Shown: piece after piece, positions 44,909 through 56,725 of the stretch
How the letters are laid out: each line of letters opens with the position of its first letter
Position numbering within the stretch: the stretch's first letter is position 1
Made by a program: the position numbers and the translations under genes
DNA from: Bremerella sp. P1
Lineage (GTDB): Bacteria > Planctomycetota > Planctomycetia > Pirellulales > Pirellulaceae
NCBI RefSeq assembly: GCF_028748185.1
Contig: NZ_CP118164.1
Coordinates: 4,799,814 to 4,863,813, forward strand
Length of the DNA stretch: 64,000 bases
Reading direction: 5' to 3'
Notes under the pieces: model-generated
Seen by the model: the letters and a program-made list of their open reading frames with translations, nothing else
Databases searched by the model: none
What the model was told of the DNA's origin: nothing

Positions 44909-46035
44909 TTCGCGTCATCTTCGCTCGAGTCGCCATCGGGCTGGGATTCGTCCCCGCCCAGATCTTTGTTGAGCGCCGGCATGGCGAAGCGTGGCTGGTC
45001 TTCGTCCAGCACGATTTCGTCCATCTCTGCCTGGTCGACATCACGGCGAAGCAGAAGGTAAATCCCTGAGAATACGGCGAAAAAGTAGCCAAAGGTGTAG
45101 GCCGGTACCAGGTGTTCGACAACGCTGTACCAGAATCGCCAGATCGGACCGGCGAAATCATGGGTCAGAATTTTCTCGGTCTGCTCAAGGCCTTGGCCCC
45201 ATTGAAGCCCTGTCGAAAGGGCGGCCAGCGAGGTTCCGACCAACAGGCTCATCGCAAAGTACCCCACCAAGCCGCCGAGTAAAGCCACCAATAGATACCA
45301 CAGGTAGTGAAACGGTCGCTGGGTGACATAGGCATAACAGCGACTCAACGCGTCGAAGTGGTCGGAGCATTCCGTGCTGATGGCACCCCACATCAAGGGC
45401 CAGCCCAGGATCAAGGGAACCACGAGCATGCCGATCCCGATCGCCACCATCACGGCAATAAAGCCGAAGATACCGGTAACCACGGCGGCCCAAGGTCCCA
45501 GCCAGTTGACTAGGCCAAACAGCAGGAGGATCACCATCAGCATGGTGACCCCGATCATCGGGAAGATGGGGGACAGGAAGTAGCTGATAAACTTGCGAAC
45601 CGAATGCCCTAGGGCCCCTTTGATTCCACAACGATCGTTGACCGAGAATTCCATCGCGGCGATTCGGGAAATCGCTCCACCGAAGATCGCGAACGTGGCG
45701 ATGTACCACAGTGAATAAAACAGGAAGACCAGCAAGCCGCCAAAAGTTGGGGCCGGAAAGATCCTCTGGAAGGGGTTACCGCCGCGCAATGCGTCCTGGA
45801 CAATTTCCAGGAAGTTGGTGGGAGAGGCCGCCAGGACAGGCCCGGCGCCGTCGTTGACCCAACTGCCGAAGAGATTCAAACCGATCCAATGACCGAGCGA
45901 CAGCAGGCAAACACCCAGGTAGGCCAGCAGCAAAACGCGTAGATAGAACCCGATCAGGGTTGCCCGAAAGAGGATCAACCAGGGAAAACATTCGTGCCAC
46001 GAAATGCCTCGTAGTAGACCGCGCTCCTCCGACAT
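44905..46035 (-). CDS. Polytopic membrane protein of unknown function
   Basis: 376-residue inner-membrane protein with about six helices: TLIGFYLRVLLLAYLGVCLL near the start, FLFYSLWYIATFAIFG, LSPIFPMIGVTMLMVILLLFG, FIAVMVAIGIGMLVVPLILG, YLLVALLGGLVGYFAMSL and LVPAYTFGYFFAVFSGIYLLL. The N-terminal loop and C-terminal 45 residues are cytoplasmic and acidic (SQPDGDSSEDDAN). Homologs of this type are, I believe, restricted to planctomycetes. No domain is recognised. Confidence 0.82.
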   Translation of the reverse strand: MSEERGLLRGISWHECFPWLILFRATLIGFYLRVLLLAYLGVCLLSLGHWIGLNLFGSWVNDGAGPVLAASPTNFLEIVQDALRGGNPFQRIFPAPTFGGLLVFLFYSLWYIATFAIFGGAISRIAAMEFSVNDRCGIKGALGHSVRKFISYFLSPIFPMIGVTMLMVILLLFGLVNWLGPWAAVVTGIFGFIAVMVAIGIGMLVVPLILGWPLMWGAISTECSDHFDALSRCYAYVTQRPFHYLWYLLVALLGGLVGYFAMSLLVGTSLAALSTGLQWGQGLEQTEKILTHDFAGPIWRFWYSVVEHLVPAYTFGYFFAVFSGIYLLLRRDVDQAEMDEIVLDEDQPRFAMPALNKDLGGDESQPDGDSSEDDAN

Positions 46036-46108
46036 GCAGCTTTACTCCTCTGACCCTGCGGGAAATTTTGAGCCCGAATTATAGGCAGAGAAGGAAAGCT
46101 TTAAAACG

Positions 46109-46309
46109 TCACTCTGGCGAATCTTCGTCGTCGAATTGGCGATTCGCCTGCTCTTCGATGTGCTTTTCAATGTCGACGGGAAGCGCGTGCTCCTCGTCGA
46201 GCCATTGTCCCAGATCGATCTGACGACATCGTTCGCTGCAAAATGGCATCGCCGGAGTGTAGTCTGTCTCGAACAGGTGACCACACGTGGGACAGCGTAG
46301 AGAAGCCAT
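46109..46309 (-). CDS. yacG: YacG-type zinc protein, DNA gyrase inhibitor family
   Basis: 66-residue protein with the YacG zinc motif CPTCGHLFE and FCSERCRQIDLGQWLDEE. In E. coli YacG binds GyrB and blocks DNA binding. The C-terminal half is acidic and helical. Stand-alone YacG proteins are usually linked to coaE, which is not seen here. It is followed by an FmdB-type gene upstream in the same strand. Confidence 0.88.
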   Translation of the reverse strand: MASLRCPTCGHLFETDYTPAMPFCSERCRQIDLGQWLDEEHALPVDIEKHIEEQANRQFDDEDSPE

Positions 46310-46335
46310 GCAGGGCCTCCTTGCGTATTACGAGC

Positions 46336-46614
46336 TTAGTCCGAAGACGATTTGCCTTTCGACTCGCTCTTGGCCGGCTTGGACGATTCGCTGCTCTTCG
46401 AGCCCTTTTCGGCGCTCTTCTTGTACGAATCGCTGCGATAGTCCGTGATGTAAAACCCAGAACCCTTGAAGAGCAAGCCACCGCCGGTGCTGAAGAGCCG
46501 GCGCAACTTCTTCTTTTTGCACTCGGGGCACTTCGTCAGTGGATCGGCCGAGATCGACTGGAATTCCTCGAATTCATGTTCACAAGCGTCGCACTTGTAT
46601 TCGTAGGTGGGCAT
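46336..46614 (-). CDS. FmdB-family zinc ribbon protein
   Basis: 92-residue protein with the FmdB/CxxC regulatory domain: MPTYEYKCDACEHEFEEFQS then TKCPECKKKKLRRLF (four Cys, one zinc), and the typical GSGFYITDYRS. A 30-residue Lys/Ser-rich tail (KSSESSKPAKSESKGK) is likely disordered. The role of this family is unsettled. Confidence 0.9.
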   Translation of the reverse strand: MPTYEYKCDACEHEFEEFQSISADPLTKCPECKKKKLRRLFSTGGGLLFKGSGFYITDYRSDSYKKSAEKGSKSSESSKPAKSESKGKSSSD

Positions 46615-46726
46615 TACAAGAGAATCTCCGGGGGTAGTGTTCAGCAGGAAGAAGGAGCACTTCGTTGTCTTGCTGAAAACCGAAAACTGAAAACTTGCTT
46701 ACTCTAATAGTACTCTACTCGGCGAA

Positions 46727-47296
46727 TTAGTCAGGGGCTTTTGACACAATCACCTGGCTGGCCCGGATGCAGCGGTCGAACAGCTTGTAGCCCGTCTGAG
46801 CCACTTGCAGCACGGTGCCTGGCTCGACATCGGCGCTGGGCTGCTGCAGGATCGCTTCATGGAAGTTCGGGTCAAACGGTTGGCCTTCGGCTTCGATCGG
46901 TTCGCAGCCGCGTTTCTTCATTGCTTCGAGAAGCTGCTTCTCGACCAGCTTGATTCCGTCGATGATGCCACCCGCTTGTTCCGACCCACCAGCCGACTGC
47001 AAAGCTCGCTGTAGGTTATCGACTACCGGCAGCAGGTCCGTCAGCAGTGGCGAGTTGGCGAACTTGAGTTCGTCATCGCGTTCACGACGTACGCGCTTGC
47101 GGTAGTTTTCCAGATCTGCCTGGGCCAGAAGGACTCGCTTCTCGGCGTCAACCAGATCTTGCTTCAGCTTCTCGACCTGATCGTCGGCACTACCAAAGAA
47201 TTCGTCGGTGGACGCATTCTCTGCGGTGGCTTGCGACTGATCGGCATCAGTGTTGGGGTCCTGCGAGGGATCCTTTTCGGGATGTTCTGCAGACAC
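46727..47296 (-). CDS. grpE: Nucleotide exchange factor GrpE
   Basis: 189-residue DnaK cofactor. Residues 1-40 are acidic and disordered; then the long coiled coil (ADDQVEKLKQDLVDAEKRVLLAQADLENYRKR pattern) and the beta domain IEAEGQPFDPNFHEAILQQPS and VLQVAQTGYKLFDRCIR close the protein. It is 16 bases downstream of dnaJ; no dnaK is in the window. Confidence 0.94.
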   Translation of the reverse strand: MSAEHPEKDPSQDPNTDADQSQATAENASTDEFFGSADDQVEKLKQDLVDAEKRVLLAQADLENYRKRVRRERDDELKFANSPLLTDLLPVVDNLQRALQSAGGSEQAGGIIDGIKLVEKQLLEAMKKRGCEPIEAEGQPFDPNFHEAILQQPSADVEPGTVLQVAQTGYKLFDRCIRASQVIVSKAPD

Positions 47297-47312
47297 GCGC
47301 TAAACTCCTTGA

Positions 47313-48476
47313 TTAGCTCTTCTTCTTGGTCTCTTTTTCGTCGGTCGATGCGAACAGATAGTCTCGAATCGACTCGAGGAACGACTTCCGATGGGGACTG
47401 ACGTTAGTGTGTTCGTATTCGGCCAGGTCGCGAAGCAGTTCTTCCTGCTTCGGATCCAGCTTTTTGGGGACTTCAATATACGTTTGCACGTACAAGTCGC
47501 CGGTGCCGCGGCCATGAGGATCTGGCATCCCCTTGCCACGCATCTTGAAAACTTCCGACGAACCGGAACCCGCCGGGACGCTCAGCATCGCTGGTCCGTT
47601 GAGTGTCGGAACTTCAATCTCGCTGCCCAGAACTGCCTGGGTGTACGTGATCGGCATCTTCAGGATCAGGTGATCCCCTTCGCGCTCGAACAGCTTGTGC
47701 TTGCGAATCGAGATGTGGCAGTAACAATCGCCCGGAGGGCCTCCGTCAGGGCTGGGTTGCCCTTCGCCAGCCAGCCGAACTCGCATGCCGTCGTCGACAC
47801 CTGCCGGGATGGCGACGTCCATGCTGACGCGTTTGGTGGTAAAACCATTCCCACGGCAATCGCCGCAGGGATCGGTGATGATGGTCCCTTGGCCGCCGCA
47901 CGAAGGGCAGGTCGTTTGCACACGCAAGATGCCTGCCTGCTGCACGACTTGGCCAGCACCGCCACAGCGGCTACATGTTTCTGGCTGCGAGCCTGGCTTG
48001 GCACCACTGCCACTGCATGTCTCACAGGCAACGCGACGATCGACTTGGATTTCGCGATCGACGCCGGTTGCCGCTTCCTCGAGATCGAGCGTGACTCGAA
48101 CCTGGATGTCGGCCCCTTTGCGAACGCGTCGACGACCCCCTCGACCCCCGCCGCGGCCGAAGATGTCGCTGAATATCCCTCCGCCGAAAATATCGCCAAA
48201 CGCTTCCATGATGTCTTCGACATCGTGGAAGTTTGCCCGCTGTCCACCTTCGACACCGGCATGGCCGTACTGATCGTAACGAGCCCGCTTTTCGGAATCG
48301 CTAAGAACTTCGTACGCCTCGGCCGCTTCCTTGAACCGAGAGACGGCTTCCTCGTCGCCCGGGTTCGAGTCGGGGTGGTATTTAATCGCCAGCTTGCGAT
48401 AGGCCTTGGAAATCTCGCCGCTGGATGCGGATCGTTCGATTCCCAGGACTTCGTAGTAGTCGACTTTGGTAGCCAT
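47313..48476 (-). CDS. dnaJ: Chaperone DnaJ
   Basis: 387-residue Hsp40. The J-domain has [21 protein letters not shown] with HPD in [14 protein letters not shown] Gly/Phe-rich linker is followed by four CxxCxGxG zinc repeats ([32 protein letters not shown]) and two substrate-binding domains. Co-directional with grpE. In operon position just after groEL1, with a candidate hairpin between. Confidence 0.95.
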   Translation of the reverse strand: MATKVDYYEVLGIERSASSGEISKAYRKLAIKYHPDSNPGDEEAVSRFKEAAEAYEVLSDSEKRARYDQYGHAGVEGGQRANFHDVEDIMEAFGDIFGGGIFSDIFGRGGGRGGRRRVRKGADIQVRVTLDLEEAATGVDREIQVDRRVACETCSGSGAKPGSQPETCSRCGGAGQVVQQAGILRVQTTCPSCGGQGTIITDPCGDCRGNGFTTKRVSMDVAIPAGVDDGMRVRLAGEGQPSPDGGPPGDCYCHISIRKHKLFEREGDHLILKMPITYTQAVLGSEIEVPTLNGPAMLSVPAGSGSSEVFKMRGKGMPDPHGRGTGDLYVQTYIEVPKKLDPKQEELLRDLAEYEHTNVSPHRKSFLESIRDYLFASTDEKETKKKS

Positions 48477-48507
48477 CGTGTCCTCACGTAGGCGGCGGTA
48501 GAAACAA

Positions 48508-48541
48508 AACGGGCTGGTCCCCGGAAGAGATTCAGCCCGTT
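48508..48541 (-). terminator. Candidate terminator after groEL1
   Basis: AACGGGCT (48508-48515) and AGCCCGTT (48534-48541) form an 8-bp stem, followed in the minus direction by T-rich sequence. It lies between the groEL1 stop and the dnaJ start. Confidence 0.55.
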
Positions 48542-48609
48542 GAATTTTTTCGTCTTAGGCAGCAAGGGCAAGGCCCATTGCTGCCGTTTTGGGTTGACGC
48601 AACGTCGGC

Positions 48610-50223
48610 TTAGCGAATAACGCCTTCGGCCGGACGCTTGCCATCGTCTTCCAGGTTGGTGACCAACGCTTCGGTCGTGAGCAGCAGACCGGAGATGCTC
48701 GCGGCGTTGCTCAGAGCGGTACGTACCACCTTGGCTGGATCGATCACGCCAGCTTTGACCATGTCGACGTAAGCACCTTCGTAGGCGTTGTAGCCGTAGT
48801 TGGTCGACTTCTGCTGAACTTCGTCGACAACCACGTTGCCGTCGATGCCGCAGTTGTCGGCGATTTGACGCATCGGAGCCGGCAGAGCCTTGAGGATGAT
48901 GTCGACGCCGATCTTTTCGTCGCCGCGGGCCGAGGAACGGGCCTTCTCGACTGCTTCGATTGCACGAACCAGAGCGACACCACCACCTGGCAGAACGCCT
49001 TCTTCGACGGCCGCACGGGTAGCGTGCAGGGCGTCTTCGACGCGTGCCTTGGTCTGCTTCATTTCCGCTTCGGTTTCGGCACCGACCGAGATGACAGCCA
49101 CACCACCGGAAAGCTTAGCCAGGCGTTCCTGGTACTTTTCACGATCGTATTCGCTGTCGGTTTCTTCGATCTGACGCTTCAGCTGAGCGATACGCGATTC
49201 GAGTTCCTTTTTGTCGCCACCACCTTCGACGATCGTCGTCTTGTCCTTGGTGATGTTGATCTTCTTGGCACGGCCCAATTGGTTCAGTTGAACCTTATCG
49301 AGCGTGATGCCCAGATCGTCGCTGATCACGGTACCACCGGTCAGAACGCCCATGTCGGCCAGCATCGCCTTACGACGATCGCCGAAACCAGGAGCCTTGA
49401 CGGCGGCAATGTTCAGCACGCCACGCAGACGGTTGACGACCAATGCGGTCAGGGCTTCGCCTTCGATGTCTTCGGCGACGATCAACAGCGGCTTGCCAGT
49501 GTTGCCAACTTGTTCCAGAAGCGGAATCAGCTCACGCAGGTTGCTGATCTTCTTTTCGTGGAACAGGATGTAAGCGTCTTCCATCTCCACGTCCATTTCC
49601 GCTGGACGATTGATGAAGTAAGGCGAGATGTAACCCTTGTCGAACTGCATACCTTCGACGTATTCGACGGTCGTTTCTCGGCTCTTGCCTTCTTCGACGG
49701 TGATGACGCCGTCTTGACCGACGCGGTGCAAAGCGTCTGCGAGCAGTTCGCCGATAGCGCGGTCGTTATTGGCACTGATGGTACCGATGTTGGCGACGTC
49801 TTCCTTGCTGTTGACGGGCTTGGCCATCGAAAGCAGGAAGTCTTCAGCCGCAGCAACCGCCTTTTCAATACCACGACGAATCGCGGTTGGGTTGCTACCG
49901 GCTACGATGTTGCGAAGACCTTCCTTGAAGATCGCACGGGCCAGAACGGTGGCGGTAGTCGTACCGTCACCAGCCACGTCAGAAGTCTTGCTCGCGACTT
50001 CGTTGACGAGCTTAGCACCCATGTTCTCGAAGCGATCTTCGAGTTCGATTTCCTTGGCAACGGTCACGCCGTCTTTGGTTACCGTCGGGCCGCCGTACGA
50101 CTTGTTGATGATCACGTTACGGCCGGTTGGGCCCATCGTGACGGCGACAGCGTCGGCCAGCTTGTCGATGCCCTTGAGCATCTTGGCTCGGGCATGATCC
50201 TCGAAAAGCAGTTGTTTTGCCAC
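48610..50223 (-). CDS. groEL: Chaperonin GroEL 1, without GGM tail
   Basis: 537-residue chaperonin, GTG start at 50223 ([14 protein letters not shown]). ATP-site features are [20 protein letters not shown] and [16 protein letters not shown]. Apical domain region ([14 protein letters not shown]) is normal. The C-terminus ends [12 protein letters not shown], with no glycine-methionine repeat, unlike the second GroEL in the cluster. Sixty bases separate it from groES. Confidence 0.95.
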   Translation of the reverse strand: MAKQLLFEDHARAKMLKGIDKLADAVAVTMGPTGRNVIINKSYGGPTVTKDGVTVAKEIELEDRFENMGAKLVNEVASKTSDVAGDGTTTATVLARAIFKEGLRNIVAGSNPTAIRRGIEKAVAAAEDFLLSMAKPVNSKEDVANIGTISANNDRAIGELLADALHRVGQDGVITVEEGKSRETTVEYVEGMQFDKGYISPYFINRPAEMDVEMEDAYILFHEKKISNLRELIPLLEQVGNTGKPLLIVAEDIEGEALTALVVNRLRGVLNIAAVKAPGFGDRRKAMLADMGVLTGGTVISDDLGITLDKVQLNQLGRAKKINITKDKTTIVEGGGDKKELESRIAQLKRQIEETDSEYDREKYQERLAKLSGGVAVISVGAETEAEMKQTKARVEDALHATRAAVEEGVLPGGGVALVRAIEAVEKARSSARGDEKIGVDIILKALPAPMRQIADNCGIDGNVVVDEVQQKSTNYGYNAYEGAYVDMVKAGVIDPAKVVRTALSNAASISGLLLTTEALVTNLEDDGKRPAEGVIR

Positions 50224-50283
50224 GCTAAGAATCCTTATGTGATAAAAACTGAATGCGGTTTAGGACAGATCGAAAGGCCGGGC

Positions 50284-50589
50284 TTAGTCGTTGACGACTT
50301 TGGCCAGGACTTCGGTCTCGCGAAGGATCTTGTACTCGACGTCATCGATTTCGATATCGCTGCCGCTGTACTTGCCGTAGATGACTTCGTCGCCAATGGC
50401 CACCGAAAGCTCTGCTCGGCTGCCGCTATCCAACAGCTTGCCAGGACCGACGGCCAGGACAGTGCCACGCTGTGGCTTTTCCTGAGCCGAGTCAGGCAGA
50501 ACGATACCACCGGCGGTGGTTTCTTCTGCTTCCAGCGGCTGAACAACAATGCGGTCATCCAAAGTGCGAATCTTCAGACTCTTCGCCAT
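50284..50589 (-). CDS. groES: Co-chaperonin GroES
   Basis: 101 residues: KIRTLDDRIVVQPLEAEETTAGGIVLPDSAQEKPQRGTVLAVGPG at the N-terminus, with the mobile loop TTAGGIVLP, and the conserved GDEVIYGKYSG. It lies between the two groEL genes, so it probably serves both. ATG start is clear. Confidence 0.95.
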   Translation of the reverse strand: MAKSLKIRTLDDRIVVQPLEAEETTAGGIVLPDSAQEKPQRGTVLAVGPGKLLDSGSRAELSVAIGDEVIYGKYSGSDIEIDDVEYKILRETEVLAKVVND

Positions 50590-50681
50590 GGGTGTTTATC
50601 CTTAAAACTTATTCAGGGGTATGTTTGATGTTTTGAAACGAATATTCGAAAGGTTCTGTGCAATTCAGGACTAAGCGTGAA

Positions 50682-52703
<2,022 letters not shown>

Positions 52704-53405
52704 TCAAACTTCGGCAGCCTGACCCAGCAGCGCGAAGACTCCTTCGGCCACTGCATGGCCCGATTGAGGGTTCTGCCCGGTCACGAGTCGATCTGAGGTG
52801 ACCGCAAAGGGGGTGAATGGCTGTTCGGCTTTCTGGTAGTTGGCCCCGCGTTTAACCAGCTCTTCTTCGGTCAGGTACGGCACGTGGTCGGCCAATTGGG
52901 CCAGTTCCTCTTCCTCATTCGAGAATCCGGTGACCTCACGCTCTGACACGAGGTAGCTTCCGTCGGAAAGCTGAATGTTCAAAAGGCCGACCGCTCCGTG
53001 GCAGACCGAGGAAACGACTCCGCCGGCCTCGTAGATTTCACGGCTGATTGCCTGCAGGTATTTGTTACCGGGAAAGTCCCAGATCACTCCATGTCCGCCG
53101 GCGAAGTAGATGGCGGAGTAGTCGGCCGGATCGACGCTTGGGGCGGGCAGGGTGTTTCCCAGTCGATTCATGAACTTGTGGTCTTCGTAATATTCCCAAT
53201 CGATCGGCAGGGCCATTTCTCCCAGGCTCATGGGATCAATTGGTGTGTAGCCACCCTGTGGGCTGACGAAATCGACCTGGCAGCCTGCTTTTTCGACCGT
53301 ATCGACAAAATGGACCGCCTCACCCAGCCAAAGGCCTGTGGGACGATCCATTTCGGGGTATCTCGAAGTATTCGTCACGACGACGAGGATCTTCTTGCCG
53401 TTCAT
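52704..53405 (-). CDS. DJ-1/PfpI family protein (Hsp31-like)
   Basis: 233 residues from ATG 53405, which has AAGGAG eight bases upstream; longer starts are not supported. Class I glutamine-amidotransferase-like fold with the nucleophile in SSVCHGAVGLL and the upstream Glu near GEMALP. YFAGGHGVIWDF is the characteristic glycine-rich loop. Related proteins act as glyoxalase III or deglycating chaperones. Confidence 0.9.
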   Translation of the reverse strand: MNGKKILVVVTNTSRYPEMDRPTGLWLGEAVHFVDTVEKAGCQVDFVSPQGGYTPIDPMSLGEMALPIDWEYYEDHKFMNRLGNTLPAPSVDPADYSAIYFAGGHGVIWDFPGNKYLQAISREIYEAGGVVSSVCHGAVGLLNIQLSDGSYLVSEREVTGFSNEEEELAQLADHVPYLTEEELVKRGANYQKAEQPFTPFAVTSDRLVTGQNPQSGHAVAEGVFALLGQAAEV

Positions 53406-53497
53406 GATGGCACTCCTTGTTCGAGTGGAGAGAAGCTCAGAAGAGTGTGGCCCGGCTTCTCTTAATTTAGCAGATTTCGTCCGCCAAAAGTGACATC

Positions 53498-53782
53498 TTA
53501 TTCCTGGGAGAAGTAGATGAGCATGGCAGGGGCTAGTAAGAACATCCAGCCTAAGATGCTGACGAGAAACGGCGGCGATTCCGTGTCCATATGGCCGCCA
53601 CGTCCGAGATAGCCGGTAAAGCTTCCAAAAAACTCCGGAAACCAAATTAATGACAACGGAAACATCAGGAAGGCGGTCGCGTAGAGCAACTCAATCCCAA
53701 CGCCACCGTTGGCAATCGCCATGGCAATCAAGTAGCCAAGTGCAACAACAACGCTTAGTAATTTGCTTATAGTTTCTGCCAC
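53498..53782 (-). CDS. Small membrane protein
   Basis: 94 residues with three hydrophobic segments (LLSVVVALGYLIAMAIANGG, LLYATAFLMFPLSLIWFP and LGWMFLLAPAMLIYFSQ). No family recognised. It lies between the DJ-1-like gene and M42 peptidase gene on the same strand. Confidence 0.55.
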   Translation of the reverse strand: MAETISKLLSVVVALGYLIAMAIANGGVGIELLYATAFLMFPLSLIWFPEFFGSFTGYLGRGGHMDTESPPFLVSILGWMFLLAPAMLIYFSQE

Positions 53783-53929
53783 TCTCTGGCCTATAGGGTT
53801 TTCGGATGGGGGCCAACGCCAGGCTAATCGCTCTAGGCTCGAATCTCTTGGAATATAAATCTTCGAGCAACTAGGTCATGACAGCCAACAACATCAGTAA
53901 GTTGCGCCCTCCATCCGAAACAACTACAA

Positions 53930-54997
53930 CTACATGCCGGGGCGGAAGTCGTCGTCGTCCTGAACACTGTGCAGAAACTCGGCCAACAAAGTGGCAGCGT
54001 GGTCGATGTCTTCCAGCGAGATCGTTTCGACGGCACTGTGCATGTAACGGTTGGGAATGGCCACCAGGCCAGCGGCGACGCCGCCACGGGTGGTTTGAAT
54101 GGCGTTGGAATCGTTCGGGGCTGCTTTGCCCAGGGCCGCGATCTGATAGGGGATCTGGTTTTCCTCGGCTACTTCGATCAGCCGCGAAACGACCTTGGGA
54201 TTCATATTCGGTCCCCGATAGATGACCGGGCCGCGTCCCAGGTAGACTTCGCCACGTTCTCCCCGGTCGATCGTCGGGCAGTCCGTCGCGTGGGTCACAT
54301 CGACGGCGATACCAATGTGCGGGTCGATCCCATAAGCGCTTGTTTTGGCACCCCGCAGGCCGATTTCTTCCTGAACAGTGGAAACCGCGTAAGCCGCACA
54401 CTGCTTATCGCTGAACTTGCCGTAGCGTCGAGCCGCTTCGATCACGACCCACAGTCCGGTGGTATCGTCCATTTTGGGGCCGAATGCCAGGTCGTTCTGC
54501 ATCATTTGCATGCCCAGTTGCAGAGTGACCGGGTCGCCCACTTGCACCAATGTCTTCGCTTCGGCCTGGTCCTTGGCCCCGATGTCGAGCCACAGGTCTT
54601 TGAGCTGAATGGCCGCTTTTCGTTCGGCATCGGTCAGCAAGTGGATTGGCTTACGGGAGATGACCGCCGGGATATCCCCATCTTTGGTCCAGATTGACAT
54701 CTTCTGTCCGACCAATTGAACTGGATCCCAACCGCCGATCGTCTGGCACCGGATGAATCCCATTTCGTCGATTTGCGTGACCAGCAGACCGATTTGATCG
54801 CAGTGGCCCGCCATCATCACGCGGACGTTCCCACCTGAGTTGACCGAAGCAATGACGTTACCGTGGAAGTCCGTGTCGACCTTATCCGCGAATTCGGCGG
54901 AGTATTCCCGCACGATATCCTGTACCGGAGCTTCGTAGCCAGAGGGGCTCGGAGTGTTCAACATACGCTCTAAAAACTTTAGCGGCTCAGACTCCAT
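53930..54997 (-). CDS. M42 family metallo-aminopeptidase
   Basis: 355-residue cytoplasmic TET-type aminopeptidase (FrvX/PepA-like). Metal ligands: GHCDQIGLLV (His), PKMDDTTGLW (Asp), VQEEIGLRGA (Glu-Glu), AVDVTHATD (Asp) and RYMHSAVET (His). The N-terminal dimer region begins PLKFLERMLNTPSPSGYE. Acts on peptides from the N-terminus. Confidence 0.93.
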   Translation of the reverse strand: MESEPLKFLERMLNTPSPSGYEAPVQDIVREYSAEFADKVDTDFHGNVIASVNSGGNVRVMMAGHCDQIGLLVTQIDEMGFIRCQTIGGWDPVQLVGQKMSIWTKDGDIPAVISRKPIHLLTDAERKAAIQLKDLWLDIGAKDQAEAKTLVQVGDPVTLQLGMQMMQNDLAFGPKMDDTTGLWVVIEAARRYGKFSDKQCAAYAVSTVQEEIGLRGAKTSAYGIDPHIGIAVDVTHATDCPTIDRGERGEVYLGRGPVIYRGPNMNPKVVSRLIEVAEENQIPYQIAALGKAAPNDSNAIQTTRGGVAAGLVAIPNRYMHSAVETISLEDIDHAATLLAEFLHSVQDDDDFRPGM

Positions 54998-55141
54998 ACT
55001 CGAAACGGCTCCTCGATAACTGCGGAAATGTGAAACGTGATACGGCTGATATCTTTTATCATTGTGTAAAAGGCACGCGGCGCAGATAATGCCCTGCGCG
55101 TCAGCACACAGTAATGGCAGTCTAGGGGATAGGTGCGTTTG

Positions 55142-56701
55142 ATGGAACCGATCGATCTAAAGGAATACGAGTGGAAAACGGTGATTCGTCCTATGCGCAT
55201 CGAGGATTACGATGCGCTGGTCGAGATGCAGCGGGCCTGCTTCCCTGGCATGGCGCCCTGGTCGAAAGAGCACATCGAAAGCCAGCTGAAGATTTTCCCC
55301 CAGGGGCAAATCGTTATCGAGATCGACGGTCAGTTGGCGGCGTCCTCCAGCTGCTTGATTGTGCAAAACGAGCCCAACATGGCCTGGCACAACTTCAAGG
55401 CTGTCTCCGACAACGGCTATATCCGTAATCACAACCCTAAGGGGGACACGCTGTACGGGATCGAGATGATGGTTCATCCCGAGTTCCGCGGCCTCAAGCT
55501 TTCCCGCCGCATGTACGATGCCCGGAAGGAAATGTGCCGCGAGATGAACCTGGCCCGGATGATCATCGGCGGGCGTATTCCCGGCTATCACAAGGTGGCC
55601 GATAAGATGACCGCCCGCGAATATGTCGAACGGGTGGTCGCCAAGGCCGAGTTCGACCCCGTGCTGACCGCCCAGACGGCCAATGGCTTCGCCCTGCAAG
55701 GGCTGATTCCCAATTACCTGCCCAACGACAAGGCTTCGTGCGGGTACGCCACCTACTTGGAGTGGCTGAACCTCGACTACCGACCAGGGGCCAAGCGACG
55801 CTTCCATCACCTGGTCGAACCGATTCGCATCACGGTCGTTCAGTATGAAATGCGAGCGATTCGCAGTTTCGATGAGTTTGCCCAGCAGTGCGACTTCTTC
55901 CTCGACGTCGCCTCCGACTACAAGTCAGACTTCATCATGTTTCCGGAGTTGTTCACCACGCAGCTCTTGTCGTGCGTGGAACCGACCCGGCCAGGGCTGG
56001 CAGCCCGTCGACTGGCGGAGTTCACGACCGACTACCTCGAGTACTTCTCGGAGCGGGCGATCAAGTTCAACGTGAACGTGATCGGCGGTAGTCACTTCGT
56101 GTTGGAGAACGACACGCTGTACAACATTGCCTACCTGTTTGGTCGCGATGGCTCGATTGGTAAGCAGTACAAGATTCATATCACCCCCAGCGAGCGGAAG
56201 TGGTGGGGGATCGAGCCTGGGCATAAGGTCGAAGTCTTCGACACCGACTGCGGCAAGGTCGCTATTCAAATCTGTTACGACATCGAGTTCCCCGAGCTGA
56301 CGCGAATCGCAGCCAACAAAGGGGCCGAGATGATCTTCGTGCCGTACAACACCGACACGCGTCACGGCTACCTCCGCGTGAAGACGTGTGCCCAGGCACG
56401 CTGCGTCGAGAACCAGGTTTACGTGGCAATCTCAGGCTGTACCGGTAACCTGCCGTTTGTCGAGAACGCCGATATCCACTACGCCCAGTCAGGCGTCTTT
56501 ACCCCATGCGACGCCGAGTTTGCCCGTGATGGTATCGCCGCCGAGTGCAACCCGAACGTCGAAACGATCGTGATTCACGACGTCGACCTGGAACTGCTTC
56601 GGCGGCACCGGTTAGAAGGTTCGGTCCAGAACTGGAACGACCGCCGCAAGGACTTGTACAAAGTGCAGTACATGGAAGACGGCGAGCAGGGATACGTTTA
56701 G
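55142..56701 (+). CDS. GNAT acetyltransferase fused to carbon-nitrogen hydrolase
   Basis: 519 residues from ATG 55142 (GTG at 55133 possible). Residues 1-220 are a GNAT domain ([20 protein letters not shown]; acetyl-CoA site near [16 protein letters not shown]). Residues 230-500 are a nitrilase-like domain with the Glu-Lys-Cys triad: [14 protein letters not shown] and [10 protein letters not shown]. The fusion is found in several bacterial phyla. The amide substrate is not known; acetylation and amide hydrolysis may act on the same amine metabolite. Confidence 0.9.
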   Translation: MEPIDLKEYEWKTVIRPMRIEDYDALVEMQRACFPGMAPWSKEHIESQLKIFPQGQIVIEIDGQLAASSSCLIVQNEPNMAWHNFKAVSDNGYIRNHNPKGDTLYGIEMMVHPEFRGLKLSRRMYDARKEMCREMNLARMIIGGRIPGYHKVADKMTAREYVERVVAKAEFDPVLTAQTANGFALQGLIPNYLPNDKASCGYATYLEWLNLDYRPGAKRRFHHLVEPIRITVVQYEMRAIRSFDEFAQQCDFFLDVASDYKSDFIMFPELFTTQLLSCVEPTRPGLAARRLAEFTTDYLEYFSERAIKFNVNVIGGSHFVLENDTLYNIAYLFGRDGSIGKQYKIHITPSERKWWGIEPGHKVEVFDTDCGKVAIQICYDIEFPELTRIAANKGAEMIFVPYNTDTRHGYLRVKTCAQARCVENQVYVAISGCTGNLPFVENADIHYAQSGVFTPCDAEFARDGIAAECNPNVETIVIHDVDLELLRRHRLEGSVQNWNDRRKDLYKVQYMEDGEQGYV

Positions 56702-56725
56702 TTGCCTGAAGCAGTCGCTTAAGCC

